Source of the DNA: Roseovarius sp. THAF27
Lineage (GTDB): Bacteria; Pseudomonadota; Alphaproteobacteria; Rhodobacterales; Rhodobacteraceae
Length of the DNA stretch: 64,000 bases
NCBI RefSeq assembly: GCF_009363655.1
Contig: NZ_CP045393.1
Span: 186,001 to 250,000 of the forward strand
Reading direction: 5' to 3'
Part shown: piece by piece, positions 52,685-60,562 of the stretch
Layout: the number at the start of each line of letters is the position of its first letter
Position numbering within the stretch: the stretch's first letter is position 1
Notes under the pieces: generated by a model
The model's database searches: none
Seen by the model: the letters and a program-made list of their open reading frames with translations, nothing else
What the model was told of the DNA's origin: nothing
Translations under genes and position numbers: made by a program

Positions 52685-53494
52685 TCAGAATTCCACCGTC
52701 ACGCCGGGCAGGTTCAGGGCCTTGATGAGGTCGCGCAGTTCCTGGCGCGCGGCAACGTTGGAGATGTTGAGGCCCTTGACGCCGATATCCTTGAGGTCCA
52801 GCAGGGTGAGGCCGCGCGGAAACAGCTCTCGGAAGATGACCCGTTCGTTGAAGCCCGGCGCGGTGCGGAAGCCGATGCGCTTGGCGAGGTTTTCAAGCGC
52901 CGCGCCCATCTTTTCCTTGTTCACCATCTGCTGAGCGCCGAGGCGGTTGCGCACCACGATCCAGTCGATCGGTTTCAGCCCGGCCTGCGCGCGCAGCTGC
53001 CGCGCGTTCCAGACCATTTCGGAATAGACGGACGGCCCCAGGATCTTGAGCCCGTCGGTGTCGACATGCGCCAGGAGGTCGAAATCGACGAAGCTGTCGT
53101 TGAGGGGCGTGACCAATGTATCGGCCAGCGAATGGGCCACTTGGCTGAGCCGCGTGTGCGAGCCGGGGCAGTCGATCACGATGAAGTCGCTGTCGGGTTC
53201 CAGCTCGGCCACCGCCGCAGACAGACGGCGGTCATAGACGTTCTCGCCGGGCTTCAGCTTGTCGGGGTCGACCTCGGGCAGATCGTGGTAATGCGGGCCG
53301 GGCAGGTCGAGCCCTTCCTTGGCCAGGTAGGCCGTCCGGTTGTGGGCGTAGCGGCCGAATGTCTTTTGCCGCAGGTCGAGGTCGAGCGCGCTGACGTTGT
53401 GGCCCATCCGGGCGAGCGCGGTCGCGACATGCATCGAGACGGTGGATTTGCCCGCCCCGCCCTTTTCGTTTCCGACGACGATGATATGTGCCAT
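52685..53494 (-). CDS. mipZ: Division-plane positioning ATPase MipZ
   Basis: ParA/MinD-type ATPase that, in alphaproteobacteria, forms a gradient from the ParB-parS poles and keeps FtsZ at midcell. 269 residues. The deviant Walker A motif EKGGAGKSTVSMH starts at about residue 10; DFIVIDCPGSHTRLSQVAHSLADTLVTPLNDSFVDFDLL is characteristic of MipZ. ATG 53494 is the first residue before the P-loop strand; the frame is open upstream without a ribosome site. Confidence 0.93.
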   Translation of the reverse strand: MAHIIVVGNEKGGAGKSTVSMHVATALARMGHNVSALDLDLRQKTFGRYAHNRTAYLAKEGLDLPGPHYHDLPEVDPDKLKPGENVYDRRLSAAVAELEPDSDFIVIDCPGSHTRLSQVAHSLADTLVTPLNDSFVDFDLLAHVDTDGLKILGPSVYSEMVWNARQLRAQAGLKPIDWIVVRNRLGAQQMVNKEKMGAALENLAKRIGFRTAPGFNERVIFRELFPRGLTLLDLKDIGVKGLNISNVAARQELRDLIKALNLPGVTVEF

Positions 53495-53640
53495 GCCCCT
53501 TGCCCTTTTGCCCCGCTTTTGACCCGGCGAATTGCCTTGCAGGTTTGGACGCCACTTTATGGTGTATGACGGCCCGGTTGAAGCCGGTTCGACACGATCT
53601 CGTGGAAATATTGCATTTGCGCCATGCCGGGGGTGCAAAC

Positions 53641-53671
53641 AAAAAACGCCGCCCCGGGCGGAGCGGCGTTT
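53641..53671 (-). terminator. Rho-independent terminator of rplS-rpmE
   Basis: Read on the minus strand: AAACGCCGC, 10-base loop, GCGGCGTTT then further T residues, 23 bases after the rpmE stop. Confidence 0.88.
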
Positions 53672-53693
53672 CGATGGTGCTGGCGCGGCTGGC

Positions 53694-53915
53694 TTAGAAG
53701 CCGAGGCCCGCGTACTTGTTCTTGAACTTCGACACGCGGCCGCCGGAGTCCATCAGGCGGGTGCCGCCGCCGGTCCAGGCGGGGTGCACGGAGGGGTCGA
53801 CGTCGAGCGACAGGGTGTCGCCTTCGCTACCCCAGGTCGAGCGCATCTGGACGATGGTGCCGTCGGTCATCTTCACGTCGATGAAGTGGTAATCGGGGTG
53901 CAGATCTTTTTTCAT
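53694..53915 (-). CDS. rpmE: 50S ribosomal protein L31
   Basis: 73 residues, [34 protein letters not shown]. It is the cysteine-free (C-) form, which does not bind zinc and often dominates under zinc limitation in species that have both forms. Starts 12 bases after rplS and ends the translation block with a terminator. Confidence 0.97.
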   Translation of the reverse strand: MKKDLHPDYHFIDVKMTDGTIVQMRSTWGSEGDTLSLDVDPSVHPAWTGGGTRLMDSGGRVSKFKNKYAGLGF

Positions 53916-53927
53916 GCTATCCGCTCC

Positions 53928-54311
53928 TTACGCGTTTGCGCCCGACTTGGGCTTGTAGTTGGAAACCTCTGCGATCCGGGCCGACTTGCCGCGGCGCTGG
54001 CGCAGGTAATACAGCTTGGCGCGGCGAACGCGGCCACGGCGTACGACTTCGATGCTGTCGATGTTGGTCGAGTAGAGCGGGAACACCCGTTCCACGCCTT
54101 CACCGAAGGAAATCTTGCGTACGGTGAACGAGCCGGCGATGCCTTCGCCGTTCTTGCGGCTGATGCAGACGCCTTCGAACATCTGCACACGGCTGCGGGT
54201 GCCCTCGGTCACCTTGAAGCCGACGCGCACGGTGTCGCCGGCCTTGAAATCGGGGATGGTTTTCCCCAGTTCGGCGATTTGTTCCGCCTCGATTTCAGCG
54301 ATCAGGTCCAT
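53928..54311 (-). CDS. rplS: 50S ribosomal protein L19
   Basis: 127 residues from ATG 54311 ([17 protein letters not shown], the usual start). A GTG three codons upstream is in frame but not needed. Core [29 protein letters not shown] and [23 protein letters not shown] are conserved. It is separated from trmD by 355 bases that include three contiguous palindromes, unlike the tight spacing in many bacteria. Confidence 0.97.
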   Translation of the reverse strand: MDLIAEIEAEQIAELGKTIPDFKAGDTVRVGFKVTEGTRSRVQMFEGVCISRKNGEGIAGSFTVRKISFGEGVERVFPLYSTNIDSIEVVRRGRVRRAKLYYLRQRRGKSARIAEVSNYKPKSGANA

Positions 54312-54587
54312 CTGATCCACTCCTATGTTGCTTGCGGTTGTCCCGCAAAGGTGATGCGCGGCCTAGAGAGCTCCTGGTCTTCTATCGGGTCCACTGGGAA
54401 GTGCCCGCCGGAGGTCAGGTCGTCATGTCTTTTTCTCTGCGCTGCGTGCCGGGCGGGACGGGTGCCGAAGAAAGCAGGCCCTTCGTGCCAAACAAACAGG
54501 TCCGGACGACTCGGTCGAGCCCCGGACGGGCGGTGTATAGGGGGAAACGGTGTGTCGATCAAGAGCAGTGTTGAGCGCGGGGCGGAA

Positions 54588-54655
54588 CCGTTTTCTGCGC
54601 AGAAAACGGGATAGAAAATACGTATTTTCTATCGCGGAATTTGCGCAAATTCCGC
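54588..54655. repeat. Three contiguous perfect palindromes
   Basis: 54588-54609 (22 bp, arm CCGTTTTCTGC), 54610-54633 (24 bp, arm GATAGAAAATAC) and 54634-54655 (22 bp, arm GCGGAATTTGC). They abut with no spacer. All three are exactly self-complementary, and have A+T-rich arms with short G+C ends. They start 11 bases after the trmD stop, in the space before rplS; no T-run follows on either strand. Confidence 0.95.
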
Positions 54656-54666
54656 TGGCGCGGGGG

Positions 54667-55464
54667 TCAGTCGTCGCGCTTTGAAAGTGCGCTCCACAGA
54701 TCCGGCCGGCGCTGTTTTGTCAATTCCTCGGACTTGGCCTTGCGCCACTTGGCGATCTCGCCGTGGTGGCCGGACATCAGCACGTCGGGGATCTTGCGCC
54801 CCTGCCATTCGGCGGGGCGGGTGTACTGGGGATGTTCGAGCAGGCCGTCGGAGAAGCTTTCCTCCTCGGTGGAGGCCTCGTTGCCCAGGACACCGGGCAG
54901 AAGGCGCACGGTCGCGTCGATCATGGCCTGCGCGGCGAGGTCGCCGCCGGTGAGGACGAAATCGCCCAGCGAGACCTCCTGAATGTCGTAATGCTCGATG
55001 ACGCGCTGGTCGAGGCCCTCGAAACGGCCGCAGATCATCGTCACGCCGGGGCGGGTGGCCCAGTGGCGGGCCATGCCTTGGGTGAAGGGCGTGCCGCGCG
55101 GGCTGAGGTAGACCAGCGGCGCGCCTTTGGGCGCACGCGGCAGGGCGTGGTCGAGGGCGCGGCCCATCACGTCTGCCCGCAGGACCATCCCCGCGCCGCC
55201 ACCGGCGGGGGTGTCGTCGACGTTGCGGTGCTTGCCCTCGCCGAAACCACGCAGGTCGATCGTGTCGAGTTGCCAAAGATCGTCCTTCAGCGCCTTGCCG
55301 GTCAGGCTGTGGCCCAGGATGCCGGGAAACGCGTCGGGCAAGAGGGTGATGACCTGTGCCGACCACGCCCGGGCGAGGCGTTCGGGGCCGTCCATCAGGC
55401 TGCGCGGTTTCAGCGATGCGGTGATCGACTTGCGACCGTGGGATTTCGAGGCTTTGTCGGACAT
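54667..55464 (-). CDS. trmD: tRNA (guanine37-N1)-methyltransferase
   Basis: 265-residue SPOUT methyltransferase that makes m1G37 and prevents frameshifting. The knot region includes YLSPRGTPFTQGMARHWA, MICGRFEGLDQRVIEHYDIQEVSLGDFVLTGGDLAAQAMIDA. ATG 55464 precedes a 23-residue Lys/Ser-rich N-terminal addition (SDKASKSHGRKSITASLKPR) before the usual start. Downstream of a sulfotransferase-like gene rather than rimM. Confidence 0.96.
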   Translation of the reverse strand: MSDKASKSHGRKSITASLKPRSLMDGPERLARAWSAQVITLLPDAFPGILGHSLTGKALKDDLWQLDTIDLRGFGEGKHRNVDDTPAGGGAGMVLRADVMGRALDHALPRAPKGAPLVYLSPRGTPFTQGMARHWATRPGVTMICGRFEGLDQRVIEHYDIQEVSLGDFVLTGGDLAAQAMIDATVRLLPGVLGNEASTEEESFSDGLLEHPQYTRPAEWQGRKIPDVLMSGHHGEIAKWRKAKSEELTKQRRPDLWSALSKRDD

Positions 55465-55495
55465 GGGGCTATGTGCGGTGCAAATCCGGGTCGCG

Positions 55496-56311
55496 TCAAG
55501 CGGGCGTGGCGCGGGTCTGGCGCGTGGCGCCGGCGGCGCGGTAGCGTTTGAGCACGGCGCGCTTGGCCTCGGCCAGGTCCGTGTCGGACAGGGCGGATCG
55601 GTTGAGCGCCAAGAGCTCCTCGGCGGCGCCATCGGGCTGCACGTTGTGTGCGGGCAGGGGCGGAAGCCCGTCGCGGGGCACCTCGAGATGATCGAGGGCA
55701 AGGCCCAGGGGCCCGAGAGGGTCGGCGCCGGTTTCTTCGATGCGGGCGTCGAGAACGGTGGCGCGGTGGCGGATGCGCGCCTCGACACTGTCGACGATCG
55801 TGGCGAGGTCGGCGGCACCGGAGAGGTGGGCGCGGTAGGTCTCGAAATCCTCGGTCAGGCGCAGGGCGCGCAAGTTCTGCCACCAGACGCTGCGCTGCCA
55901 GTGGCGTGGCGCGCGGGTGGTGAAGAGCACACCGAGCGGGGCGTCGGGGCCGAAATGGGCCGCCAGAACGGCGGTGGCGACGTTCATCAGCGGGGCCGCG
56001 GCGGCGTAGGTCGTGACGCCGTGGTTGCCGGGGATATAGCCGCAAAGATCCTCGGAGGTGATCATCAGGGCGCGCGGGTCGCTCGCGTCGACGCGCCGGA
56101 TGGCGGCGGTGAACGTGTCGGCAAAACGGTTCAGGTCGGCATGGTCGCCATAGGCCGAAAAGCGTTTGGCCATGCGGGTGGCGTCGATGAGGTCCTGGGT
56201 GAAGATCAGCCGCAGATGCGGGCGCAGGGTGCGCTGCAGGTCCGCCGCGCCGCGTTGCAGGGAGGAGGTGCCGGTCTTGTGAAACCCCGGATGCAGCAGG
56301 AGGCGCGGCAT
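55496..56311 (-). CDS. Sulfotransferase-like protein inserted between rimM and trmD
   Basis: 271 residues. The N-terminus LLLHPGFHKTGTSSLQRGA is the 5'-phosphosulfate-binding loop of the PAPS-dependent sulfotransferase fold (HxGxHKTGTS), and TRAPRHWQRSVWWQNLR resembles the 3'-phosphate-binding arginine/serine region (R-x(7-8)-S). The acceptor is unknown; bacterial relatives modify polysaccharide, lipids or proteins. It lies 31 bases upstream of trmD and 2 bases after rimM, so it is probably cotranscribed with ribosome-assembly genes. Confidence 0.75.
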   Translation of the reverse strand: MPRLLLHPGFHKTGTSSLQRGAADLQRTLRPHLRLIFTQDLIDATRMAKRFSAYGDHADLNRFADTFTAAIRRVDASDPRALMITSEDLCGYIPGNHGVTTYAAAAPLMNVATAVLAAHFGPDAPLGVLFTTRAPRHWQRSVWWQNLRALRLTEDFETYRAHLSGAADLATIVDSVEARIRHRATVLDARIEETGADPLGPLGLALDHLEVPRDGLPPLPAHNVQPDGAAEELLALNRSALSDTDLAEAKRAVLKRYRAAGATRQTRATPA

Positions 56312-56313
56312 GG

Positions 56314-56820
56314 TCAGAACAGGCCCTCGGGCGGGTCGGCGACGATGCGGCCCGAGGCGAGGTCGACGGTGGGCACGGCCTCGAGCGTGAAGGGCAGCAG
56401 GACGGTGGCCTTCAGCCCCGGCCCGTGGATTTCGAGGATGTCCGACGCGCCGTGGTTCTGGACCGACTTGACGCGGCCCAGGAGGGTGCCGCCGGTGTCG
56501 TATACGTCCAGCCCGATGAGGTCGGCGTGGTAATATTCATCGTCCGGCAGCGCGGGCAGGCGGTCACGCTCGACGAAGAGACGCAGGCCGCGCAGGGCGT
56601 CGGCCTGTTCCTTGGTGGCGACACCGGACAGCCGCGCGATGAGCGCGCCCTTGGTGGACTGGCCGGTGAGGGTGATGGTGTAGCTTTGTGTGCCGTCCTC
56701 GGAGGTGACAGGTCCGTAGGTGGCGATATCCTCGGGCGTGGCGGTGAAGGATTTCAGCCGCAGCTCGCCCCGGACGCCGAACGCGCCGGCGACGGCGCCT
56801 ATGCAGATAAGGTCGGTCAT
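56314..56820 (-). CDS. rimM: 16S rRNA processing protein RimM
   Basis: 168 residues. The N-terminal RimM barrel starts [21 protein letters not shown] and the C-terminal PRC-like barrel has [36 protein letters not shown]. Assembly factor for the 30S head, binding S19. Followed after 2 bases by the sulfotransferase-like gene; divergent from the peptidoglycan-binding gene. Confidence 0.96.
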   Translation of the reverse strand: MTDLICIGAVAGAFGVRGELRLKSFTATPEDIATYGPVTSEDGTQSYTITLTGQSTKGALIARLSGVATKEQADALRGLRLFVERDRLPALPDDEYYHADLIGLDVYDTGGTLLGRVKSVQNHGASDILEIHGPGLKATVLLPFTLEAVPTVDLASGRIVADPPEGLF

Positions 56821-56915
56821 CTAGATATGGTCTTGTTTCGGGGCTGCCGTGTCATGGCGGGTGATGTACCGCAATCACAGCGGGGTGCCTACGGGAAATC
56901 CGCTCCTTTTTCACG

Positions 56916-56932
56916 GTTAACGATCTGTTAAC
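56916..56932. promoter_or_regulatory. CtrA-type binding site
   Basis: GTTAAC-N5-GTTAAC, equivalent to TTAA-N7-TTAA, the full CtrA consensus of alphaproteobacteria. It is 42 bases upstream of ATG 56974 and about 96 bases from the rimM start on the other strand. Confidence 0.7.
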
Positions 56933-56973
56933 GGAGAACGCGCAGTTTGGCGCATAGCGGTGAGGGAGGTTAT

Positions 56974-58260
56974 ATGCGGGTCTTGTTGCTGGTTCTTGTC
57001 TTGTCGGGGATTATGCCAGGGGTTGCCCCGGCGCAGGAGGACGCGTTGAGCCGCGAGATCGCGGCGATCGACGCGCAGGTCGCCGAAGTGGATGCAACGA
57101 TTGCGCGCTACGACGGCGGGTTGGTGCGTGACCTTGCCGTTGCGCGCCGCGAAGCGCTGTTGCTGGCGCGGCAGATGGTGGAGAATCGCGCGCAGGCCGA
57201 CCGTGGCGATGCGACGGTGGACGTCGTCGTGGCGGCGGTGACCCCTGACCCCGCCAAGGCGGACAGATTGCTTGGGGAAATGGCCGCGGCCCAGGAGCGG
57301 ATCGCCGAGGCGGAAGCGGAGGCAAAACGCTCCGGCGGGTTGATCCAGGCGGTGGCGCTGAGCCGGGCCGAGACCGAAAAACTGACACTGGCGCAATTGC
57401 AGATGGCCTATTTGCAGGCAAAATACGGGATTGCCTTTCCGGCCCCGGCCCCTGTCACCACCACAGAACCTGGCGCGACAGCCGCTTTGTCCGAGACCGA
57501 GTCGCAAGACGGCGCGGCCAATGACGGGGCCGCATCGGCGCTCGACTGGGCCGATCCGCGCTATCCAAAGGTGGATTATACGCTGAGGCCCTTCGAGCAG
57601 GCCAGCGATGACGGTGACGAGATTTCCGGCTGGTGGACGATCGAACGAGAGCGCGCGGCGATTGACGACAGTCCGATGGTGACGGCGATCAATTACTCGG
57701 AGTATGACCCGCAGGCCTTTGCCGGGGTGACGGCGCTGCTGGCGCGGTGCAGCGAGGGACAGACGGCCTTTATCTTCATCCAGGATGATTTCCTGATCGG
57801 CGACTACCGGCGTCAGGCGTTCGACATGACGATCCGGATCGACGAGCAGGAGGCCCGGACCGAGAGCTGGAGTTCTCTGACCAACAACAAGGGCGCGGGC
57901 CTGTTCGGCGCAAAGGCCGAGCGGATGATGCGGCGGATCTATGAGGCCGAGACACTGTTCCTGCGCCTGGTGGAAAAGAACGGTGAGCGGCACGACGCAT
58001 CCTTCGACCTGGCCGGGCACCGTGATGCGATCGAGGCCGTGGCCAGGGCGTGCGGCTGGTCGACGCTGGAGTTGAGCCGTGAGGATTACAAGGCGATCCA
58101 GACCCTGCTGAATGCGGGCGGATTCGATGCGGGTGTCGCGGATGGACAGTGGGGGCCGGGATCGCGCGCGGCGATGAAACGTTTCCAGTCCGCGAAGGGT
58201 CTGCCGGAAACCGGCGCGCCGGACCGCAAGACGCTGTCGACGCTGGGTCTCGCGGAATAG
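56974..58260 (+). CDS. Exported peptidoglycan-binding-domain protein
   Basis: 428 residues: signal peptide (RVLLLVLVLSGIMPGVAPAQ), a coiled-coil region of about 100 residues rich in Ala/Glu, a middle domain of unknown type (about 180-350), and a C-terminal PG_binding_1 domain (LQTLLNAGGFDAGVADGQWGPGSRAAMKRFQSAKGL-like) that recognises peptidoglycan. Likely acts in cell-wall organisation. Strong GAGGGAGG site; CtrA-type box upstream, implying cell-cycle control. Confidence 0.85.
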   Translation: MRVLLLVLVLSGIMPGVAPAQEDALSREIAAIDAQVAEVDATIARYDGGLVRDLAVARREALLLARQMVENRAQADRGDATVDVVVAAVTPDPAKADRLLGEMAAAQERIAEAEAEAKRSGGLIQAVALSRAETEKLTLAQLQMAYLQAKYGIAFPAPAPVTTTEPGATAALSETESQDGAANDGAASALDWADPRYPKVDYTLRPFEQASDDGDEISGWWTIERERAAIDDSPMVTAINYSEYDPQAFAGVTALLARCSEGQTAFIFIQDDFLIGDYRRQAFDMTIRIDEQEARTESWSSLTNNKGAGLFGAKAERMMRRIYEAETLFLRLVEKNGERHDASFDLAGHRDAIEAVARACGWSTLELSREDYKAIQTLLNAGGFDAGVADGQWGPGSRAAMKRFQSAKGLPETGAPDRKTLSTLGLAE

Positions 58261-58350
58261 CGGCGGTTCGCCGTTAACCTGAGGTATCAGCGAAGGGCGA
58301 AAAGCTGGCAGCGATTGATTCTTGCGCGACGTTTCTCGATACGCGGCGGT

Positions 58351-58503
58351 TCAGTTCGCCCCGGTGTTTTGCACCACGCACAGCCCGTCGGTTGCGAGGC
58401 CACCCTGCGCCGTGCAGGCCTCGGAGACGTTGTGACGTTCGAAGAAGACGCCCGCGACGAAGGTCAGAGAACTGAGAACGACAAGGCGTATGAGGCCGAA
58501 CAT
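58351..58503 (-). CDS. Small single-helix membrane protein, Rhodobacterales type
   Basis: 50 residues from ATG 58503: one transmembrane helix (FGLIRLVVLSSLTFVAGVFFE) followed by ERHNVSEACTAQGGLATDGLCVV with two cysteines that could form a disulfide outside the membrane. This pattern is familiar from Rhodobacterales genomes as a conserved hypothetical protein. Function unknown. Confidence 0.65.
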   Translation of the reverse strand: MFGLIRLVVLSSLTFVAGVFFERHNVSEACTAQGGLATDGLCVVQNTGAN

Positions 58504-58596
58504 TTGGGATGTCCCGAAAGCGAAAGCGGTGCGTGCCGCCCCGGCTGAACGCAAGGGCGGCACGGAGATCAGAGCGCTGAAAGCGGCAGGTGCGGA

Positions 58597-59013
58597 TCAG
58601 CTTTCGCTGGTTTCTTCCGCGGCGGCCTCTTCGGCCGGGGCTTCCTCGGCGGGGGCGTTGGCGGCCTCGGCGGCCTCGGCGGCCTTGGCGGCTTTTTCCT
58701 CGGCGCGGTCCTTGGCTTTCTGGCCCGGCTCGGCCTTCTTCATGTTGGCGCGCTCTTTCTTTTCCAGAACGCCGGCGGCCTCAAGAAAGCGCGAGATGCG
58801 GTCGGAGGGCTGTGCGCCGTGGTCCAGCCAGTGTTGCACGCGCTCCATGTTCATCTTGACGCGGTCTTCGCTGTCCTTGGGCAGGAGCGGGTTGTAGGTG
58901 CCCAGCTTCTCGATGAAGCGGCCGTCGCGCGGCATGCGGCTGTCGGCGGCGACGATCGAGTAGTGAGGGCGTTTCTTGCTGCCACCACGGGCAAGGCGGA
59001 TTTTCATGGCCAT
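58597..59013 (-). CDS. rpsP: 30S ribosomal protein S16
   Basis: 138 residues. The core [41 protein letters not shown] is S16; residues from about 85 on form a long Ala/Glu/Lys-rich tail ([12 protein letters not shown] then [10 protein letters not shown]), common in alphaproteobacteria. It is separated from rimM by 1776 bases that contain an opposite-strand gene, unlike the usual rpsP-rimM-trmD-rplS string. Confidence 0.97.
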   Translation of the reverse strand: MAMKIRLARGGSKKRPHYSIVAADSRMPRDGRFIEKLGTYNPLLPKDSEDRVKMNMERVQHWLDHGAQPSDRISRFLEAAGVLEKKERANMKKAEPGQKAKDRAEEKAAKAAEAAEAANAPAEEAPAEEAAAEETSES

Positions 59014-59044
59014 TGGTGTTCTCCTTTTGAATGGCGTTGGGATG

Positions 59045-59066
59045 GCGGGGTGAACCCCGCCCTACG
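59045..59066 (+). repeat. CCTACG-family hairpin, GCGGGG stem
   Basis: GCGGGG-TGAA-CCCCGC followed by CCTACG and GGTTGG, in the 107-base space between chorismate mutase and rpsP. Confidence 0.85.
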
Positions 59067-59120
59067 GGTTGGTTTGGCGGATGCTTCCCGCCGGGGTTGG
59101 TCTGGCGGGGGGATCCCGCG

Positions 59121-59420
59121 TCAGGTCTGGTGTTGCTTATGGTGCTGAATCACTTCAGCGATGATGAAGTTGAGGAATTTCTTGGCGAATTCCGGGTCGA
59201 GGTCGGCGCGGTGCGCCAGGTCTTCGAGCCGTGCGATCTGTTGCGCCTCGCGGGCGGGATCGGACGGGGGAAGGTCGTGTTCGGCCTTGAGCGCACCCAC
59301 GGCCTGGGTGTGCTTGAAGCGTTCACCCAGGGTATAGACGAGGATGGCATCGAGCCGGTCGATGCTTTCGCGGTGCCCCTTCAGAAGGGCCGCGGCGCGG
59401 GAGGTGTCGGCGTCAGTCAA
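59121..59420 (-). CDS. Chorismate mutase, AroQ type
   Basis: 99 residues, all helical: RESIDRLDAILVYTLGERFKHTQAVGALKAEHDLPPSDPAREAQQIARLEDLA resembles the AroQ mutase (Arg11, Lys39 and Arg-type residues of the site in HRESIDRLD and KAEH). It rearranges chorismate to prephenate for Phe/Tyr. Overlaps the upstream GNAT gene by 8 bases. Upstream of rpsP. Confidence 0.92.
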   Translation of the reverse strand: MTDADTSRAAALLKGHRESIDRLDAILVYTLGERFKHTQAVGALKAEHDLPPSDPAREAQQIARLEDLAHRADLDPEFAKKFLNFIIAEVIQHHKQHQT

Positions 59421-60018
59421 TGGGCATCCCCTTCGGTTTGAAGAGCGGGTCGCGGTAGTGGCCGATTTCCAGCTCGATCCCGTCGCGGATCTGGCCGGAT
59501 TTCAGGGTGGCGGGCGACGGGTGGCGATAGACCGCGTCGGAGCCGTCGATGCTGGGCGCCTCGTGGTCCTTGGTGCAGCCGAGGCGCTCGGCCAGGCGGA
59601 TGGAATCGAGGTTCTTGGGGTCGATATAGCTGACCGCGCTGTCCCAGCCGGCGGTGGAAAAGAGGTGGTCGCGGACCTTGTGCGTGGCTTCGAGTGCGAA
59701 GCCCTTGCCGGCCTTGTCGGGCCAGATGATCCAGGCGATTTCGCGTTCCGGCCACTTGGCGGGGAACCAGCCGCCGGCCATGCCGACGGTCTCGTCCGTG
59801 TCGCGCAGGTGGATCATCCACATGCCGTAGCCGCGGATTTCCCAGTGGCCGATTTCGGCGGCATAGAGCATCCATGCCTCGTAAGGGTTGAGCGGGCCGC
59901 CCATGAAACGCGAGCGGTAGGAGGCGAAGGTGGCCTTGAAGTCGGGGTAATCCTGCGCCTCGGGGCCGCGCAGGACGAGGCGCCCGGTTTCCAGCACGGG
60001 GATGTCGCGGTGTCCCAT
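59413..60018 (-). CDS. GNAT-family N-acetyltransferase (RimJ/RimL-like), third of three
   Basis: 201 residues. IPVLETGRLVLRGPEAQDYPDF starts the fold and IAWIIWPDKAGKGFALEATHKVRDHLF holds the acetyl-CoA loop, with NLDSIRLAERLGCTKDHEAP after it. Its segment GHWEIRGYGMWMIHL is nearly the same as in the next gene upstream, showing tandem duplication. The substrate is unknown; RimJ/RimL enzymes acetylate ribosomal protein N-termini. Confidence 0.88.
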   Translation of the reverse strand: MGHRDIPVLETGRLVLRGPEAQDYPDFKATFASYRSRFMGGPLNPYEAWMLYAAEIGHWEIRGYGMWMIHLRDTDETVGMAGGWFPAKWPEREIAWIIWPDKAGKGFALEATHKVRDHLFSTAGWDSAVSYIDPKNLDSIRLAERLGCTKDHEAPSIDGSDAVYRHPSPATLKSGQIRDGIELEIGHYRDPLFKPKGMPID

Positions 60019-60019
60019 G

Positions 60020-60562
60020 TCAGGCCTCCGCCGGCTGTGCGGTAGGCTGGGCCACGCGGGGGTGGCGCCAGACCTGGCAGGGGGTGCCGACCACGGTGCC
60101 GTCGCGCTCGTGCTTGGCGCCGAGGCGGTCTGCGAGACGAAGCGAGCGGGTGTTGGTGGCGTCGATATAGGAGATGACGCCGTCGAGGCCAAAATGGCGT
60201 GCAGCGTGGTCGCGGGCGGCGATGGCGGCCTGGTAGGCGTATCCCTTGCCTTCGAACCCGTCGTAGATGTGCCAGCCGAGTTCCGGCTCGTCCCAGCCAT
60301 CGTTCAGGATCATGCCGACGCGGCCTGCGACACTGCCCGTGGCGCGATGTTCGATCATCCACATGCCGTAGCCGCGCAGGGCCCAGTGGCCGATACCGGC
60401 CATGAAGGCGCGCCAACTGTCCCAGCGGGTGTGCGGGCCGCCGACATAGGCCGCGCGGTCGGACGTGCCGAAGGCGGCGAAGGCCTCGAAATCGGCCTCG
60501 TCATAGCCGCGCAGGATCAGGTCCTCGGTTTCGAGCACGGGGATGTCGACGGTGGTTTTCAT
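60020..60562 (-). CDS. GNAT-family N-acetyltransferase (RimJ/RimL-like), second of three
   Basis: 180 residues: DIPVLETEDLILRGYDEADFEAF, the shared GHWALRGYGMWMIEH, and the acetyl-CoA loop LGWHIYDGFEGKGYAYQAAIAARDHA. It ends 1 base before its downstream paralogue and its start overlaps the upstream one (ATGA). Confidence 0.88.
   Translation of the reverse strand: MKTTVDIPVLETEDLILRGYDEADFEAFAAFGTSDRAAYVGGPHTRWDSWRAFMAGIGHWALRGYGMWMIEHRATGSVAGRVGMILNDGWDEPELGWHIYDGFEGKGYAYQAAIAARDHAARHFGLDGVISYIDATNTRSLRLADRLGAKHERDGTVVGTPCQVWRHPRVAQPTAQPAEA

Noticed and set aside
54588..54655. Ordinary terminator of trmD
   Set aside because: Three hairpins without a terminal T-run on either strand; the palindromes are also perfect to the centre, unlike terminator loops.
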